Shown here: positions 8,331 to 16,566 of the stretch, piece after piece
Position numbering within the stretch: position 1 is the first letter of the stretch
How the letters are laid out: the number at the start of each line of letters is the position of its first letter
Origin: Firmicutes bacterium UBA5227
GTDB lineage: Bacteria > Bacillota > Clostridia > Tissierellales > Sedimentibacteraceae
Assembly (NCBI GenBank): GCA_002409285.1
Contig: DHUT01000045.1
Span: forward strand, 1 to 49,795
Direction: 5' to 3'
DNA length: 49,795 bases
Translations under genes and position numbers: made by a program
Notes under the pieces: model-generated
What the model saw: only the letters and a program-made list of their open reading frames with translations
The model's database searches: none
Told to the model about the DNA's origin: nothing

Positions 8331-8516
8331 ATGGGATATGTTTGCGGTGAACAAAACGCCGAAATTATAAGGAGGTTGAGAAATGCATTTTCAGCATGGT
8401 ATTCCAACGGGCATATAGATGAAAGTGACCCTAATACAATTATTCTACGTATACGATTATCTGATACAGTTCTGTTCAATCAGGGTACAAGGTTTAATAT
8501 TGATTTTAATGTATAA
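8331..8516 (+). pseudogene. PPOX-like protein fragment (C-terminal 61 codons)
   Basis: Near-identical copy of codons 93-153 of the gene at 476-937, from MGYVCGEQNAEIIRRL to the stop. The FMN-binding N-terminal part is absent, and no good RBS stands before the ATG at 8331. The copy starts abruptly near 8330, marking the left edge of the duplicated block. Confidence 0.85.
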
Positions 8517-8517
8517 C

Positions 8518-8613
8518 ATGCAGTATGTGCATTATTTAGTGGGATTAATGTTGGTGGCTCTCTGTGGAGTTTGCAGAGCAATCTTAGAAGAATCAAGAAA
8601 AAAACTGTGTTAG
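8518..8613 (+). pseudogene. Scar: DUF1697 5' end joined to radical-SAM 3' end, second copy
   Basis: Positions 8518-8557 match the DUF1697 start and 8562-8613 match the radical SAM 3' end, with the same junction as at 939-1036 (one base shorter between the parts). The shared junction means the deletion happened before the block was duplicated. Confidence 0.8.
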
Positions 8614-8655
8614 AAATAAATTCTCACAATACCCTAATAGTTTGGAGGAATATAT

Positions 8656-8985
8656 ATGAAAAAAGTAAAAATTACAGTACTACGCAAGGAGTTTTATCCG
8701 GAGCTTGCGGATGAATATTTGACAGATGGGAAAGAAGTAGGACCATGTCCATTATTAAATGTAGGTGATGAATTTATTTTTGAAGGAAGTGCAAAAATGC
8801 CGGAGGGATTTTGTCCTTGGGCGTGGATTGACGTATATGGCAGTATCAGCTCTATGTCATCCGGTTCAACATGTAAACCATGGAACAAAAGAGATGGACA
8901 AACAATAATGTGCTGTACAGACGGTATAAGACCTGTTGTGTTCAATGTTGAGGCTATCGGTGATAATTTGAGTTCAATCGAATAG
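8656..8985 (+). CDS. TIGR04076-type family protein, copy 3
   Basis: 109 residues, nearly identical to the copy at 1078-1407, differing at a few residues such as L for F near position 16 and AWIDVYGS for TWIDIYRS. The Cys-Pro-Trp, CKPW and CCTDG motifs are all kept, and GGAGG precedes the ATG. It is the only gene of the duplicated block that appears fully intact. Function unknown. Confidence 0.75.
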   Translation: MKKVKITVLRKEFYPELADEYLTDGKEVGPCPLLNVGDEFIFEGSAKMPEGFCPWAWIDVYGSISSMSSGSTCKPWNKRDGQTIMCCTDGIRPVVFNVEAIGDNLSSIE

Positions 8986-9016
8986 ATTGCAAAGCAAAAA
9001 ACTTACAGGAGAAAAT

Positions 9017-9277
9017 ATGATAAAAGCAATATTTTTTGATTTGTTTTTTACTCTTGTTTATCCATCATATTCAACTATGAATGAATATGACGTTATGGGC
9101 ATATCTGCAATGGAATGGGAGAAATATGCTGAAGATAGCAATCTATATCAAGACAAGGCTTTAGGAAAAATCAAAACGGAAGAAGAAATAATCAATAAAA
9201 TTGTTGATATTATGCGATAAAGATATGCGTATTATCATATCCGCAAATTTGATGAGTTGTTAAATTGTCTGGAATAG
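9017..9277 (+). pseudogene. HAD hydrolase remnant with internal deletion
   Basis: Codons 1-66 or so copy the HAD gene at 1438 up to IINKIVDIM, then the frame hits TAA at 9218. In the same frame, 9221-9277 encodes YYHIRKFDELLNCLE, which matches the end of the HAD protein (DFHIDKFYELLRCLE). About 420 bp holding motifs II to IV are missing. The protein cannot be active. Confidence 0.8.
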
Positions 9278-9324
9278 CGAAATGTTCAGGCTTTGGCGAT
9301 GAAATATAGTAAGGGGAAAGAATT

Positions 9325-9441
9325 ATGTTTTGCCAGAAATTAATTGATGAATTTTGTGATATAAGTAAATCGATAATAAGTATTGGATTGCTACAGAACA
9401 AAACATATAATCATGAAGATGCAAAACTTGCAGCTCAATAA
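9325..9441 (+). CDS. Small hypothetical ORF (38 residues)
   Basis: AAGGGG precedes an ATG that opens a 38-residue frame (MFCQKLIDEFCDISKSI...). I do not recognise it. Given its setting between a pseudogene and the next gene it may be a 5' remnant. The following 66 nt hold nothing visible. Confidence 0.3.
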   Translation: MFCQKLIDEFCDISKSIISIGLLQNKTYNHEDAKLAAQ

Positions 9442-9519
9442 GCGAATGAAATACTAATAGTTATTTAGAAATTATAAAAGAGATAAATATATAAATTTTA
9501 AATTAGCATGAAGGTATAT

Positions 9520-10014
9520 ATGAAAAATATCTTATTTTTATGTGGTCCAAATGGAATAGGGAAGACTACTATTTGCATGGAAATAGTTAAGCAATTACCT
9601 AATTCAGCATATGTTGATTCTGAACCATGCAGAATTATGAATCCTTTTGTTTTAAATGATGACACTATCCCTACAATCTCAAAGAATGTCAGTGATTTAA
9701 TTATGAATTATCTAAAATGTTCTGCTGTTAATACAGTTGTTTTCTCATATGGTTTCCATGGACGAAGAAAAGAAGTGTTTCAGATGGTTATGTCAGAAAT
9801 CTCTAAAATGGAATATAAATTTATTCCTCTTTTGCTTTGGTGCAGTGAAGAAGAAAACATCAACAGAATGAATACTGATAGCAGGAGCAAAGATCGTATT
9901 CAAAGAGCTTTGAATGAATCCAGAGAAGCTTATAATGATGTGACATTTCCTAAATTAGATATAACCAATATGTGTGTTTCAGAAGCGGCTAAAAAAATAA
10001 TTGAGCAAATATGA
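9520..10014 (+). CDS. P-loop AAA-type ATPase/kinase-like protein
   Basis: 164 residues with a Walker A motif, LFLCGPNGIGKTTI, at the N-terminus and YVDSEPCRIMNPF after it. It resembles small AAA_33/shikimate-kinase-like NTPases of unknown substrate. A mid-protein FSYGFHGRRKEV and LLLWCSEEENINRM fit the lid region seen in nucleoside/small-molecule kinases. The ATG at 9508 contains the GAAGG used by the ATG at 9520, so 9520 is chosen. Confidence 0.65.
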   Translation: MKNILFLCGPNGIGKTTICMEIVKQLPNSAYVDSEPCRIMNPFVLNDDTIPTISKNVSDLIMNYLKCSAVNTVVFSYGFHGRRKEVFQMVMSEISKMEYKFIPLLLWCSEEENINRMNTDSRSKDRIQRALNESREAYNDVTFPKLDITNMCVSEAAKKIIEQI

Positions 10015-10052
10015 CGGTGAATAAATGAATAAAAATATATAAGGAGAGTTGA

Positions 10053-10925
10053 GAGCATTATACAAAGGAACAGCTTGATGTGTGGGCAACAGGAAATATT
10101 GATATGAAGGCGTGGAATTGCTCTTTTTTGGAGCATGATACTTTGATTGCAGAAATAGATGGTGTAATAGTTGGATTTTCTGACATGGATAAAAACGGCT
10201 ATCTTGACAGGCTTTATGTTCACAAGGACTATCAGCGAAAGGGTATTGCTGCTGAACTTATAAATAAACTTGAACAGCGTGCGGGGGAAGCGGGTGTATT
10301 TAGTTTTGAAACCTATGCGTCAATTACCGCCAGACCATTTTTTGAGAAACAAGGGTATAAGGTTGTTGCTGAAAATAAAGCTATACGCTGTGGTATTGAA
10401 CTGATAAATTATAAAATGGTTAAGCATAAAAAAGTTATACTACTTAACGGACCTTCCAGCAGCGGTAAATCTACATTAGCGAAATCATTGCAAAAATTAA
10501 TAAAAGACAAGAAAAATGAGGAATATGGAATAATTTCAATAGATGATTTTCTTAAAATGTCAGCAGATGACACAATATATGAGAATGATGTATTTGAGGT
10601 ATCCTCAGATTTGTGTGACGATGCTGTCGGAATGCTTGACACATATCAAGGCGTTATTATTGACCATGTTATCACGAGTGAGCGTATATACAATCAACTG
10701 ATTGATAGATTGAGAAATTATGGTGTTTACTTAATACATGTAGACTGTCCGATATCAGAGCTAAAAAGAAGAGAAAAAGAGAGAAAAGACAGATGTCCCG
10801 GTTCAGCAGGAGCATCCTATGAGTATCTGTTTCCAAAGGATGGTTATGATTTGACAGTCGATACATATCAGTCATCAGCAGAAGAGTGTTCGCTTAAGAT
10901 TATTGATATATTATCAGACGTATAG
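10053..10925 (+). pseudogene. Fusion: truncated GNAT joined to chloramphenicol-phosphotransferase-like kinase
   Basis: From 10053 the frame reads a GNAT that has lost its first 35 or so residues (HYTKEQLDVWATGN, then GYLDRLYVHKDYQRKGIA as motif A, FFEKQGYKVV). Its end runs in frame into a second protein with Walker A NGPSSSGKST, IDDFLKM and VDCPISELKRREKERKDR, typical of CPT-like kinases. No start codon with an RBS opens the GNAT frame; GTG at 10080 is the first candidate and AAGGAG at 10041 points to a short unrelated frame. The kinase half is complete and could be expressed if translation starts inside. Confidence 0.6.
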
Positions 10926-10930
10926 ACCTT

Positions 10931-10999
10931 TATGAGCTTATACATGCGGGAAAGGAATATACAAGGCTTTATACCGCACAGGAACAGTGGTATAATTAG
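10931..10999 (+). pseudogene. ABC transporter ATPase C-terminal remnant
   Basis: 23 codons reading YELIHAGKEYTRLYTAQEQWY before a TAG. This matches the end of the ABC exporter gene at 20030-20509 (DELIQARKEYTRLYTYQEQWY). Nothing else of the transporter is present here. Confidence 0.75.
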
Positions 11000-11068
11000 T
11001 ATAGCACATTGTTGTGAGGAACTTTTTAAACTAAATAACGGGAGGAATAGATTATATTGAGATAAAAC

Positions 11069-11650
11069 ATGAAATTTATAGTTTTAATTGCAGTTCTTAT
11101 ATGCATGATTATAATTCTTATTTTAATAAGAGCTTTATTAAATCCAACTTTGAATAAAATCACAGAACAAAAGGGATATATGATAACTAACCAGACTGAG
11201 AAATCAATAGAAATTATATTAGACAAAAAGGAGCTGCCTTCAAATATAGATTTTGATGAAAGTATTGCATTTGAAAAAGGCGATATTATACTTTATCAAA
11301 CAGATACCAGCACAATGTATCTTAAATCGATTGAATACGTAAATTCAGATACAGAATATCTTAGCCTTACTTTTGATTTCTATTATGATTTGACGGAAGA
11401 GGGAACAATAACTGTTCCTTATGAGGTATTGATAGAACATGATAAAGTTTTGTATTCGGGAGGGGTATTCCTATATTCAGAACAAGCAAGAGATAAATCT
11501 AAGGTGTTTGACAAAGCTGTTTCAATTCATGGGCAAGGACCGTCAGAACAGTTTAGTATATATTTAAGAACAGATGTTTTTACACAGGCGAAAGACGAAA
11601 TCTCTTTCGTAGCGGATAAGTTTAATGAGCTTTCATACGAAAAGAAATAG
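11069..11650 (+). CDS. Membrane-anchored hypothetical protein
   Basis: 193 residues. Residues 3-24 form a strong hydrophobic segment (IVLIAVLICMIIILILI), after which the protein is polar and beta-rich, so one N-terminal anchor with an extracellular domain is likely. No family is recognised. GGAGG lies upstream at about 11041, but the ATG at 11069 is far from it, so the true start is uncertain. Confidence 0.5.
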   Translation: MKFIVLIAVLICMIIILILIRALLNPTLNKITEQKGYMITNQTEKSIEIILDKKELPSNIDFDESIAFEKGDIILYQTDTSTMYLKSIEYVNSDTEYLSLTFDFYYDLTEEGTITVPYEVLIEHDKVLYSGGVFLYSEQARDKSKVFDKAVSIHGQGPSEQFSIYLRTDVFTQAKDEISFVADKFNELSYEKK

Positions 11651-11676
11651 ATATATAATTTTAAGGAGAATAAGAC

Positions 11677-12267
11677 ATGGATATAAATATTTTGTTGTTT
11701 GATGATTTTGAAACCCTGGATGCATTTGGTCCTGTTGAAGTGCTCGGATGTGTGGAAGAATATAGATTGTGTTATGTTTCGTTCAACGGTGGTACAGTTG
11801 TAAGCAAGCAGGGTATACAGGTGTTAACTGAAAATATTAATGATGTAAACCAACATGGTATTTTATTGATTCCCGGCGGACGAGGAACAAGAGCTTTGGT
11901 CAATGATTCTGAATTTATAAAAAAGCTGTCAGATGCAGTTATGAAATCAGAATATTGTCTCACTGTATGCACAGGATCGGCCTTACTTGCAAAGACAGGG
12001 CTCTTGGATAACATAAGAGCTACATCCAATAAAATGGCGTTTAAATGGGTAAAATCAGTCAGTAGCAATGTTTTATGGGTTAAGGAGGCCAGATGGGTTG
12101 TGGATCAAAAATACTATACATCTTCAGGTGTATCTGCAGGTATAGATATGGCATTGGGCTTTGTATCCGAACATCTTGGAATGGATAAAGCACAGGAAGT
12201 TTGTAAACATATCGAATATATCTGGAATTCTGACCCTGATAACGACCCGTTTGCAAATATTTATTGA
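11677..12267 (+). CDS. DJ-1/PfpI family protein
   Basis: 196 residues with the DJ-1/PfpI layout: ILLFDDFETLDAFGPVEVLG (Glu21 of the GPxE motif), a LLIPGGRGTR loop, and the nucleophile-elbow cysteine C98 in LTVCTGSALLAKTGLL. Related proteins include AraC-associated amidotransferase-like domains, isocyanide hydratases and stress proteins; the substrate is not predictable. AAGGAG precedes the ATG. It appears intact, and is followed 27 nt later by a broken LUD gene. Confidence 0.8.
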   Translation: MDINILLFDDFETLDAFGPVEVLGCVEEYRLCYVSFNGGTVVSKQGIQVLTENINDVNQHGILLIPGGRGTRALVNDSEFIKKLSDAVMKSEYCLTVCTGSALLAKTGLLDNIRATSNKMAFKWVKSVSSNVLWVKEARWVVDQKYYTSSGVSAGIDMALGFVSEHLGMDKAQEVCKHIEYIWNSDPDNDPFANIY

Positions 12268-12294
12268 TTCAAACAAAATGAGTAGAAGGTTAAT

Positions 12295-12910
12295 ATGGAC
12301 GAAAAGATAAACAGACTAATTTTGAATTTGCAGCGCAATAACATGGCAGGTTATTTTGTTGAAAATAAAGAAAGATTAATCCGGCTTATAGCGTCATTGA
12401 TTAAAGATGGAGATAAAGTAGGATGCGGTGATTCTGTTACGTTGGAAGATACGAGTATTTGAATTTATCAGAAACGGAGACTTTATATTTTACGATAAAC
12501 ATAAGCCCGGGTTGACCTCTGAAGAAAAACGTGAAATATACCTGAAAAATTTTGATGCGGATACATTCCTGACAGGTACCAATGCTGTTACACTTGACGG
12601 GAAGCTATTTAACATTGATGGTAACGGGAGTCGTGTTGCCCCTATGCTGTATGGACCAAGACAAGTAATAGTTGTGGTTGGTATCAATAAATTGACTTAT
12701 ACTGTAGAGGATGCAATCAATCGTACGAGGCAGACTGCAGCACCTTTAGATGCGAAAAGACTTAACAAGTATACTCCGTGCACAAAGTTGGACAGATGCA
12801 TTGATTGCAGACATGAACAAAGAATTTGCAATGATTTTGTTCTGATTACAGGACAGTTTATTAAAGACAGAATAAAAGTAATTATTATAAATCAGGAGTA
12901 TGGATTTTAA
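12295..12910 (+). pseudogene. LUD domain protein (lactate utilisation-like), frameshifted
   Basis: The first 55 codons read MDEKINRLILNLQRNNMAGYF... to KVGCGDSVTLEDTSI and stop at TGA 12460-12462. The rest of the domain follows in a different frame: FEFIRNGDFIFYDKHKPGL, ADTFLTGTNAVT, DGNGSRVAPMLYGPRQVIVV and AAPLDAKRLNKYTPC. A single base appears to be missing just before the TGA. The restored protein would have the normal length of about 205 residues with the C-x-x-C cluster near its end. It is a recent frameshift or a sequencing error. Confidence 0.8.
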
Positions 12911-12940
12911 AAGTATTAGATAATTAACAAGGAGATCTGC

Positions 12941-13202
12941 ATGATTATAAAAAGATATTCTACAAAGGATGAAATACCCTTGTTTGATATACTCAGGGAA
13001 GAGGGAGATAAATGGAGTATATATATATGATTTGCTTGTAAGAAAAGCTCACACAGGGAATCAAATCGGAAAATTACTCATGGAGCAAGCGTGCAGAGAT
13101 TTTCCTGATCAGTCTGTCTATGTGATGAGTGATGTTGACGTATATTATGAAAAGCTTGGTTACATGAGAGAAGGAACGATATTTGAGGTTATAGCGTTAT
13201 GA
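12941..13202 (+). pseudogene. GNAT acetyltransferase with internal deletion
   Basis: From an ATG with AAGGAG upstream the frame encodes RYSTKDEIPLFDILREEGDKWS and stops at 13030. In another frame the second half follows (YDLLVRKAHTGNQIGKLLM as motif A, then YVMSDVDVYYEKLGYMREG). About 40 codons in the middle are missing, joined inside a run of TATATATA. The stop overlaps the next start (ATGA at 13199-13202). Confidence 0.75.
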
Positions 13203-13894
13203 AATATTTTGGAGAAGGATTAAGCGAGAAGCATAAAGAACTGAATCAGATTATACGTAAGACAGATAAAATTGAACAAGCTAAAGAGTTGTTTTTAGAT
13301 ATTCATGCGAAATTGCATTTATCAGAAATGTCAAATACGGAACATAATGAGGTTGACAATCTTATATGTGATTTGACTGATAATGAATTCTCTATCATGC
13401 CAACTGCAAAAGATGAAACTATTGCATGGGTAATCTGGCATATTGCAAGAATTGAAGATCTGTCAATGTCTGTTTTAGTAGCAGGTGAAGATCAATTGTT
13501 TAATTATGAATGGAAGCAAAAAATGAATGCACCTATTACAGATACAGGAAATTCATTAACTGATGATGAAATTACAAATTTAAGTAAAAGTCTTGTTATA
13601 CGGGAATTATTGCATTATAGAAATGAAGTTGGAAAAAGAACAAGACAAATTGTACAAAACTTAAAATCTGATGATATGAAACGGAAAGTGTCTCCTCATA
13701 AATTAGAGAAAATTATGTTTGAAGGAGGTGTCTCAGAACAAGAGAACTCAATATGGCTTTTAGATTTTTGGGCAAAAAAAGACGTTGCCGGTATTTTATT
13801 AATGCCACCAACACGTCATGTAATGCTTCATATAAATGACTGCTGTAGGTGGAAAGAATTATTTAGAACGAAAAAAACTTTTTACAGTAGCTAA
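13199..13894 (+). CDS. DinB-like four-helix protein
   Basis: 231 residues with features of the DinB/YfiT superfamily: an early helical part, IAWVIWHIARIEDL in the second helix and RHVMLHINDC near the C-terminus, supplying two of the three His ligands usual in metal-binding DinB proteins. This fold occurs in thiol-dependent S-transferases and many uncharacterised enzymes. The ATG overlaps the stop of the broken GNAT. It appears intact. Confidence 0.65.
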   Translation: MKYFGEGLSEKHKELNQIIRKTDKIEQAKELFLDIHAKLHLSEMSNTEHNEVDNLICDLTDNEFSIMPTAKDETIAWVIWHIARIEDLSMSVLVAGEDQLFNYEWKQKMNAPITDTGNSLTDDEITNLSKSLVIRELLHYRNEVGKRTRQIVQNLKSDDMKRKVSPHKLEKIMFEGGVSEQENSIWLLDFWAKKDVAGILLMPPTRHVMLHINDCCRWKELFRTKKTFYSS

Positions 13895-13938
13895 ATTTAA
13901 AATTGATGGATTTCGACCGGAGCAGGAGAAAATTATAT

Positions 13939-14908
13939 GAGATAAATACCCTTATACAATACTTTTAAAAAAATTGAACCGATAGATAAAGGAATGTCAG
14001 GTGATAAAAAATATTATATTGAAACAGTGGATGAAAAACATTTGTTATTAAGAGTTGCGGATTCTTCTGAATATGCTCAAAAGAAAACAGAGTATGAAAT
14101 AATAAATAAAATGATTAATATTGGCGTTTCAATGTCTCATCCTGTTGATTTCGGAATTTGTAACGAGGGTAAAAGTGTGTATACCTTGCTTAGTTGGATT
14201 GAAGGTGAAGAAGTTGAAACTATTTTATCAACGTTGACAGAAATAGAACAATATAAATTAGGCATAGAATCAGGAAAAAATCTTCGTAAAATTCATGGCT
14301 TGCCTGCTCCTCAAGGAATTGATGATTGGTCAATACGTTATTTCAGAATCAATGAAATTGTTGATTACATTTTAGGACATCAAATGAATGACGGAGGATG
14401 GAATTGTGCATGGGATTCGGTTCACAATCGCTCTGTTGTGAGCTCTGTACATACAACTATTTCTGTATTAGAAGCATTTGCTGATTATGAAAGATATGGA
14501 TATATGTATCGTTTGGATGAAATCAAACAACAAGGGGCTTTGGGACAGGAGTATCTGTTGAACCGTCAATTGTTTAAATCGCTTAAGACAGGGCAAAGCA
14601 TCCATCTGGATATGATTAGCTTTCATTATCCGTGCCGTTGGAAATATGACTGTTTTCGTGCATTAGAGTATTTCGTACAAATAGGATATCCATATGATCA
14701 AAGAATGAAGGATGCATTAAATCTTGCAAAAGACGCATTAAAAAAAGGATACATCAATAAGGGAAAGAGCTATCCCGGTAAAATTCATTTTCCGCTTGAA
14801 TCAGGCATAAAAGGAAGATTTAATACCTACAGAGGATTGCGTATTTTAAAGTATTACGATAATAAGGCTTATCAAGATATTATACAAATGAATTTTATAT
14901 ACAAATAA
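13939..14908 (+). pseudogene. Chimera: aminoglycoside-phosphotransferase N-lobe fused to squalene-cyclase-like domain
   Basis: From 13994 an open frame of 304 codons is present. Codons 1-117 or so match the N-terminal lobe of APH-type kinases (MSGDKKYYIETVDEKHLLLR, YTLLSWIEGEEVE, LRKIHGLPAPQGIDDWSIRYF). The HGDxHxxN and DFD-type catalytic motifs are absent. At about 14343-14353 the sequence changes to an alpha/alpha-toroid protein (IVDYILGHQMNDGGWNCAWD with a QxxDGGW repeat, HYPCRWKYDCFRALEY). Upstream, 13939-13993 encodes the usual APH start (DKYPYTILLKKIEPIDKG) but with two frame disruptions, one in a run of seven A. It is unlikely to be an active kinase. Confidence 0.75.
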
Positions 14909-14936
14909 CTATTTGTTTAAAAGAAAGGAAGTAGAT

Positions 14937-15425
14937 ATGAGTGTGTCAAGAATAGCAAAAAAAATGATTGAACATTCCAATAGAAATCCTCATGATATAA
15001 ATCATTTCATGAAAGTATACGCTTATGCAAAAACCATTGGAGAATGTGAGAGTCTGGACAGTAGAACACAAGCTGTACTTGAGGTTGCTGCTATTATACA
15101 TGATATTGCATGCCCGTTATGTCGTGAGAAGTATGGAAATACGAGCGGTCACTATCAAGAAGAGGAAGGTGCAATTTTAGCAGAAGAATTTCTTAAGGAT
15201 TCAGGTTATCCTGATGATTTTATTGAACGTGTAGTCTTTTTAGTGGGGCATCATCACACACTAAAGAATATAGAAGGACTGGATTATCAGATTCTTATAG
15301 AGGCTGACTACATAGTAAATGCCCATGAAGGTAATTATTCAGAAGCAAATATTCGCAATATGATGGAGAATATATTTAAAACTGACACAGGGATTTCCTT
15401 GTTGAAATCCATCTATATGCTATAA
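14937..15425 (+). CDS. HD domain phosphohydrolase-like protein
   Basis: 162 residues with the HD signature: an early His in INHFMKVYAYAK, HD in VAAIIHDIACP, a mid HYQEEEGAILAEEFL, then VVFLVGHHHT and EADYIVNAHEG near the C-terminus, giving the metal-binding H...HD...H...D set. GAAAGGA precedes the ATG at 14937. Such small HD proteins hydrolyse nucleotides or phosphate esters; the substrate here is unknown. It appears intact. Confidence 0.75.
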   Translation: MSVSRIAKKMIEHSNRNPHDINHFMKVYAYAKTIGECESLDSRTQAVLEVAAIIHDIACPLCREKYGNTSGHYQEEEGAILAEEFLKDSGYPDDFIERVVFLVGHHHTLKNIEGLDYQILIEADYIVNAHEGNYSEANIRNMMENIFKTDTGISLLKSIYML

Positions 15426-15451
15426 TAAGCATACATAAAGGGAGGATTATA

Positions 15452-15664
15452 ATGTATATCTACGAATACGAACGCATAACTAATGAATTAACCGGTTGGG
15501 GATTTGACGGCAACAGGTACGAAACAGAAGCATATAAGACTGTGATTGACAAAAGAGCAGCTGAAGGATGGAGATACGTCGGTTTTATTCCGGCAGTGCA
15601 AAGAGGAACCGGTCACATTGAAGAGATGGATTTGATATTTGAGATGGAGCAAAATAAAGACTAA
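15452..15664 (+). CDS. DUF4177-like small protein
   Basis: 70 residues with the DUF4177 pattern: YIYEYERI at the start, DKRAAEGWRYVGFIPA in the middle and MDLIFEME at the end. GGAGG precedes the ATG. Function is unknown. It lies 19 nt before the next GNAT start and may be co-transcribed with it. Confidence 0.65.
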   Translation: MYIYEYERITNELTGWGFDGNRYETEAYKTVIDKRAAEGWRYVGFIPAVQRGTGHIEEMDLIFEMEQNKD

Positions 15665-15683
15665 TATTTGGGAGAGTGACAAA

Positions 15684-16196
15684 GTGAAGTTAAAATTAGT
15701 AAAATTGGATAAAAAATATGAAAAACACTTCAGTGATATGATGGAGGAATGGTATTCCACGGGAGAAAAAATTATTCCGTATGCTATAAGAAGACTTGAT
15801 TTTCGTGATTTTGATTATTATATGAACAATTTAGAAGTGAAAGATAATAAAGAGGGACTTGTTCCTGACTCTACCTTTTTCTGCCTGGATGAAGAAAGAG
15901 ATATATTTGTTGGTGCAGTCAATATACGGCATTATCTTAATGATTCATTGTTATTAAATGGCGGACATATAGGAGATGGCGTAAGACCTTCCGAAAGGAG
16001 AAAAGGAGTTGCAGTTGAAATGATTGGTCTTGCACTTAAGGAATGCAAAAAACTCGGAATAAATAAAGTACTGATGGTATGTGATAGGAAAAACATTGGT
16101 TCTGCAAAAAGCATCATGTATAATGGCGGTGTCTTAGAAAATGAAGTTATGATAGGCGGAATAGTTGAACAAAGGTTTTGGATAGATATCGGATAA
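15684..16196 (+). CDS. GNAT family N-acetyltransferase
   Basis: 170 residues starting at GTG with GGGAG seven or so bases upstream. It shows LKLVKLDKKYEKHFSDMMEEW, a long loop, then GAVNIRHYLNDSLLLNGGHI and GVRPSERRKGVAVEMIGLAL (motif A), and NIGSAKSIMYNGG. This is the intact-looking parent of the 3' end found in the chimera at 5836-6168. Its stop is followed directly by Rpn remnant DNA. Confidence 0.8.
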   Translation: MKLKLVKLDKKYEKHFSDMMEEWYSTGEKIIPYAIRRLDFRDFDYYMNNLEVKDNKEGLVPDSTFFCLDEERDIFVGAVNIRHYLNDSLLLNGGHIGDGVRPSERRKGVAVEMIGLALKECKKLGINKVLMVCDRKNIGSAKSIMYNGGVLENEVMIGGIVEQRFWIDIG

Positions 16197-16198
16197 AC

Positions 16199-16371
16199 TT
16201 AAGCTGAGGAAAAAAGCGGGAGCAATAAAAACTGCATCAGAAGATGAAATTTTTCAATTTTCAAAGCAGATAAAAAATGATGCAATAAAGATAATAGATA
16301 AGGCAATAGAATTAATGACGAGAAAAAATTAACCGAAAAGGATTATGAAAAGATAACTCAGGCTGTGGTAT
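16199..16371 (+). pseudogene. Rpn nuclease gene remnant
   Basis: Matches 6841-7016 of the Rpn gene (start KLRKKAGAIKTASEDE) with scattered substitutions and a missing base near 16312 that breaks the frame. The first ~540 bp of the gene are absent. On the right it jumps to sequence like the inverted repeat at 7388. So relative to the intact locus this copy has two internal deletions. Confidence 0.8.
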
Positions 16372-16533
16372 ATGGGGAAGTATAAAATAATTAAAGGTCT
16401 ACCTTCTGTGTTTGAAAATGAAAGTGCAAAAAAACACAAGGAACAGAAGGTTCATGAGCCCGAATTAGATGAACTTTATACACAAATTGGCAAACTAACT
16501 ACTCAAAACGAATGGATTAAAAAAGTGTTATAA
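16372..16533 (+). mobile_element. IS3-family OrfA C-terminal remnant
   Basis: A 53-codon frame reading IIKGLPSVFENESAKKH, then VHEPELDELYTQIGKLTTQ and NEWIKKVL before the stop. The Glu/Lys-rich leucine-zipper tail with LYxQIGxLTxExxWLKKxL is typical of IS3/IS150-type OrfA. The helix-turn-helix N-terminus and OrfB (DDE) are absent, so it is a dead fragment. Confidence 0.7.
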
Positions 16534-16566
16534 ATATTAAATTATATATAAGGAAGGATGATTATT

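Noticed and set aside
12460..12462. UGA in the LUD gene as a second selenocysteine codon
   Set aside because: The same frame meets another stop soon after, and the conserved continuation is in a different frame; it is a frameshift.
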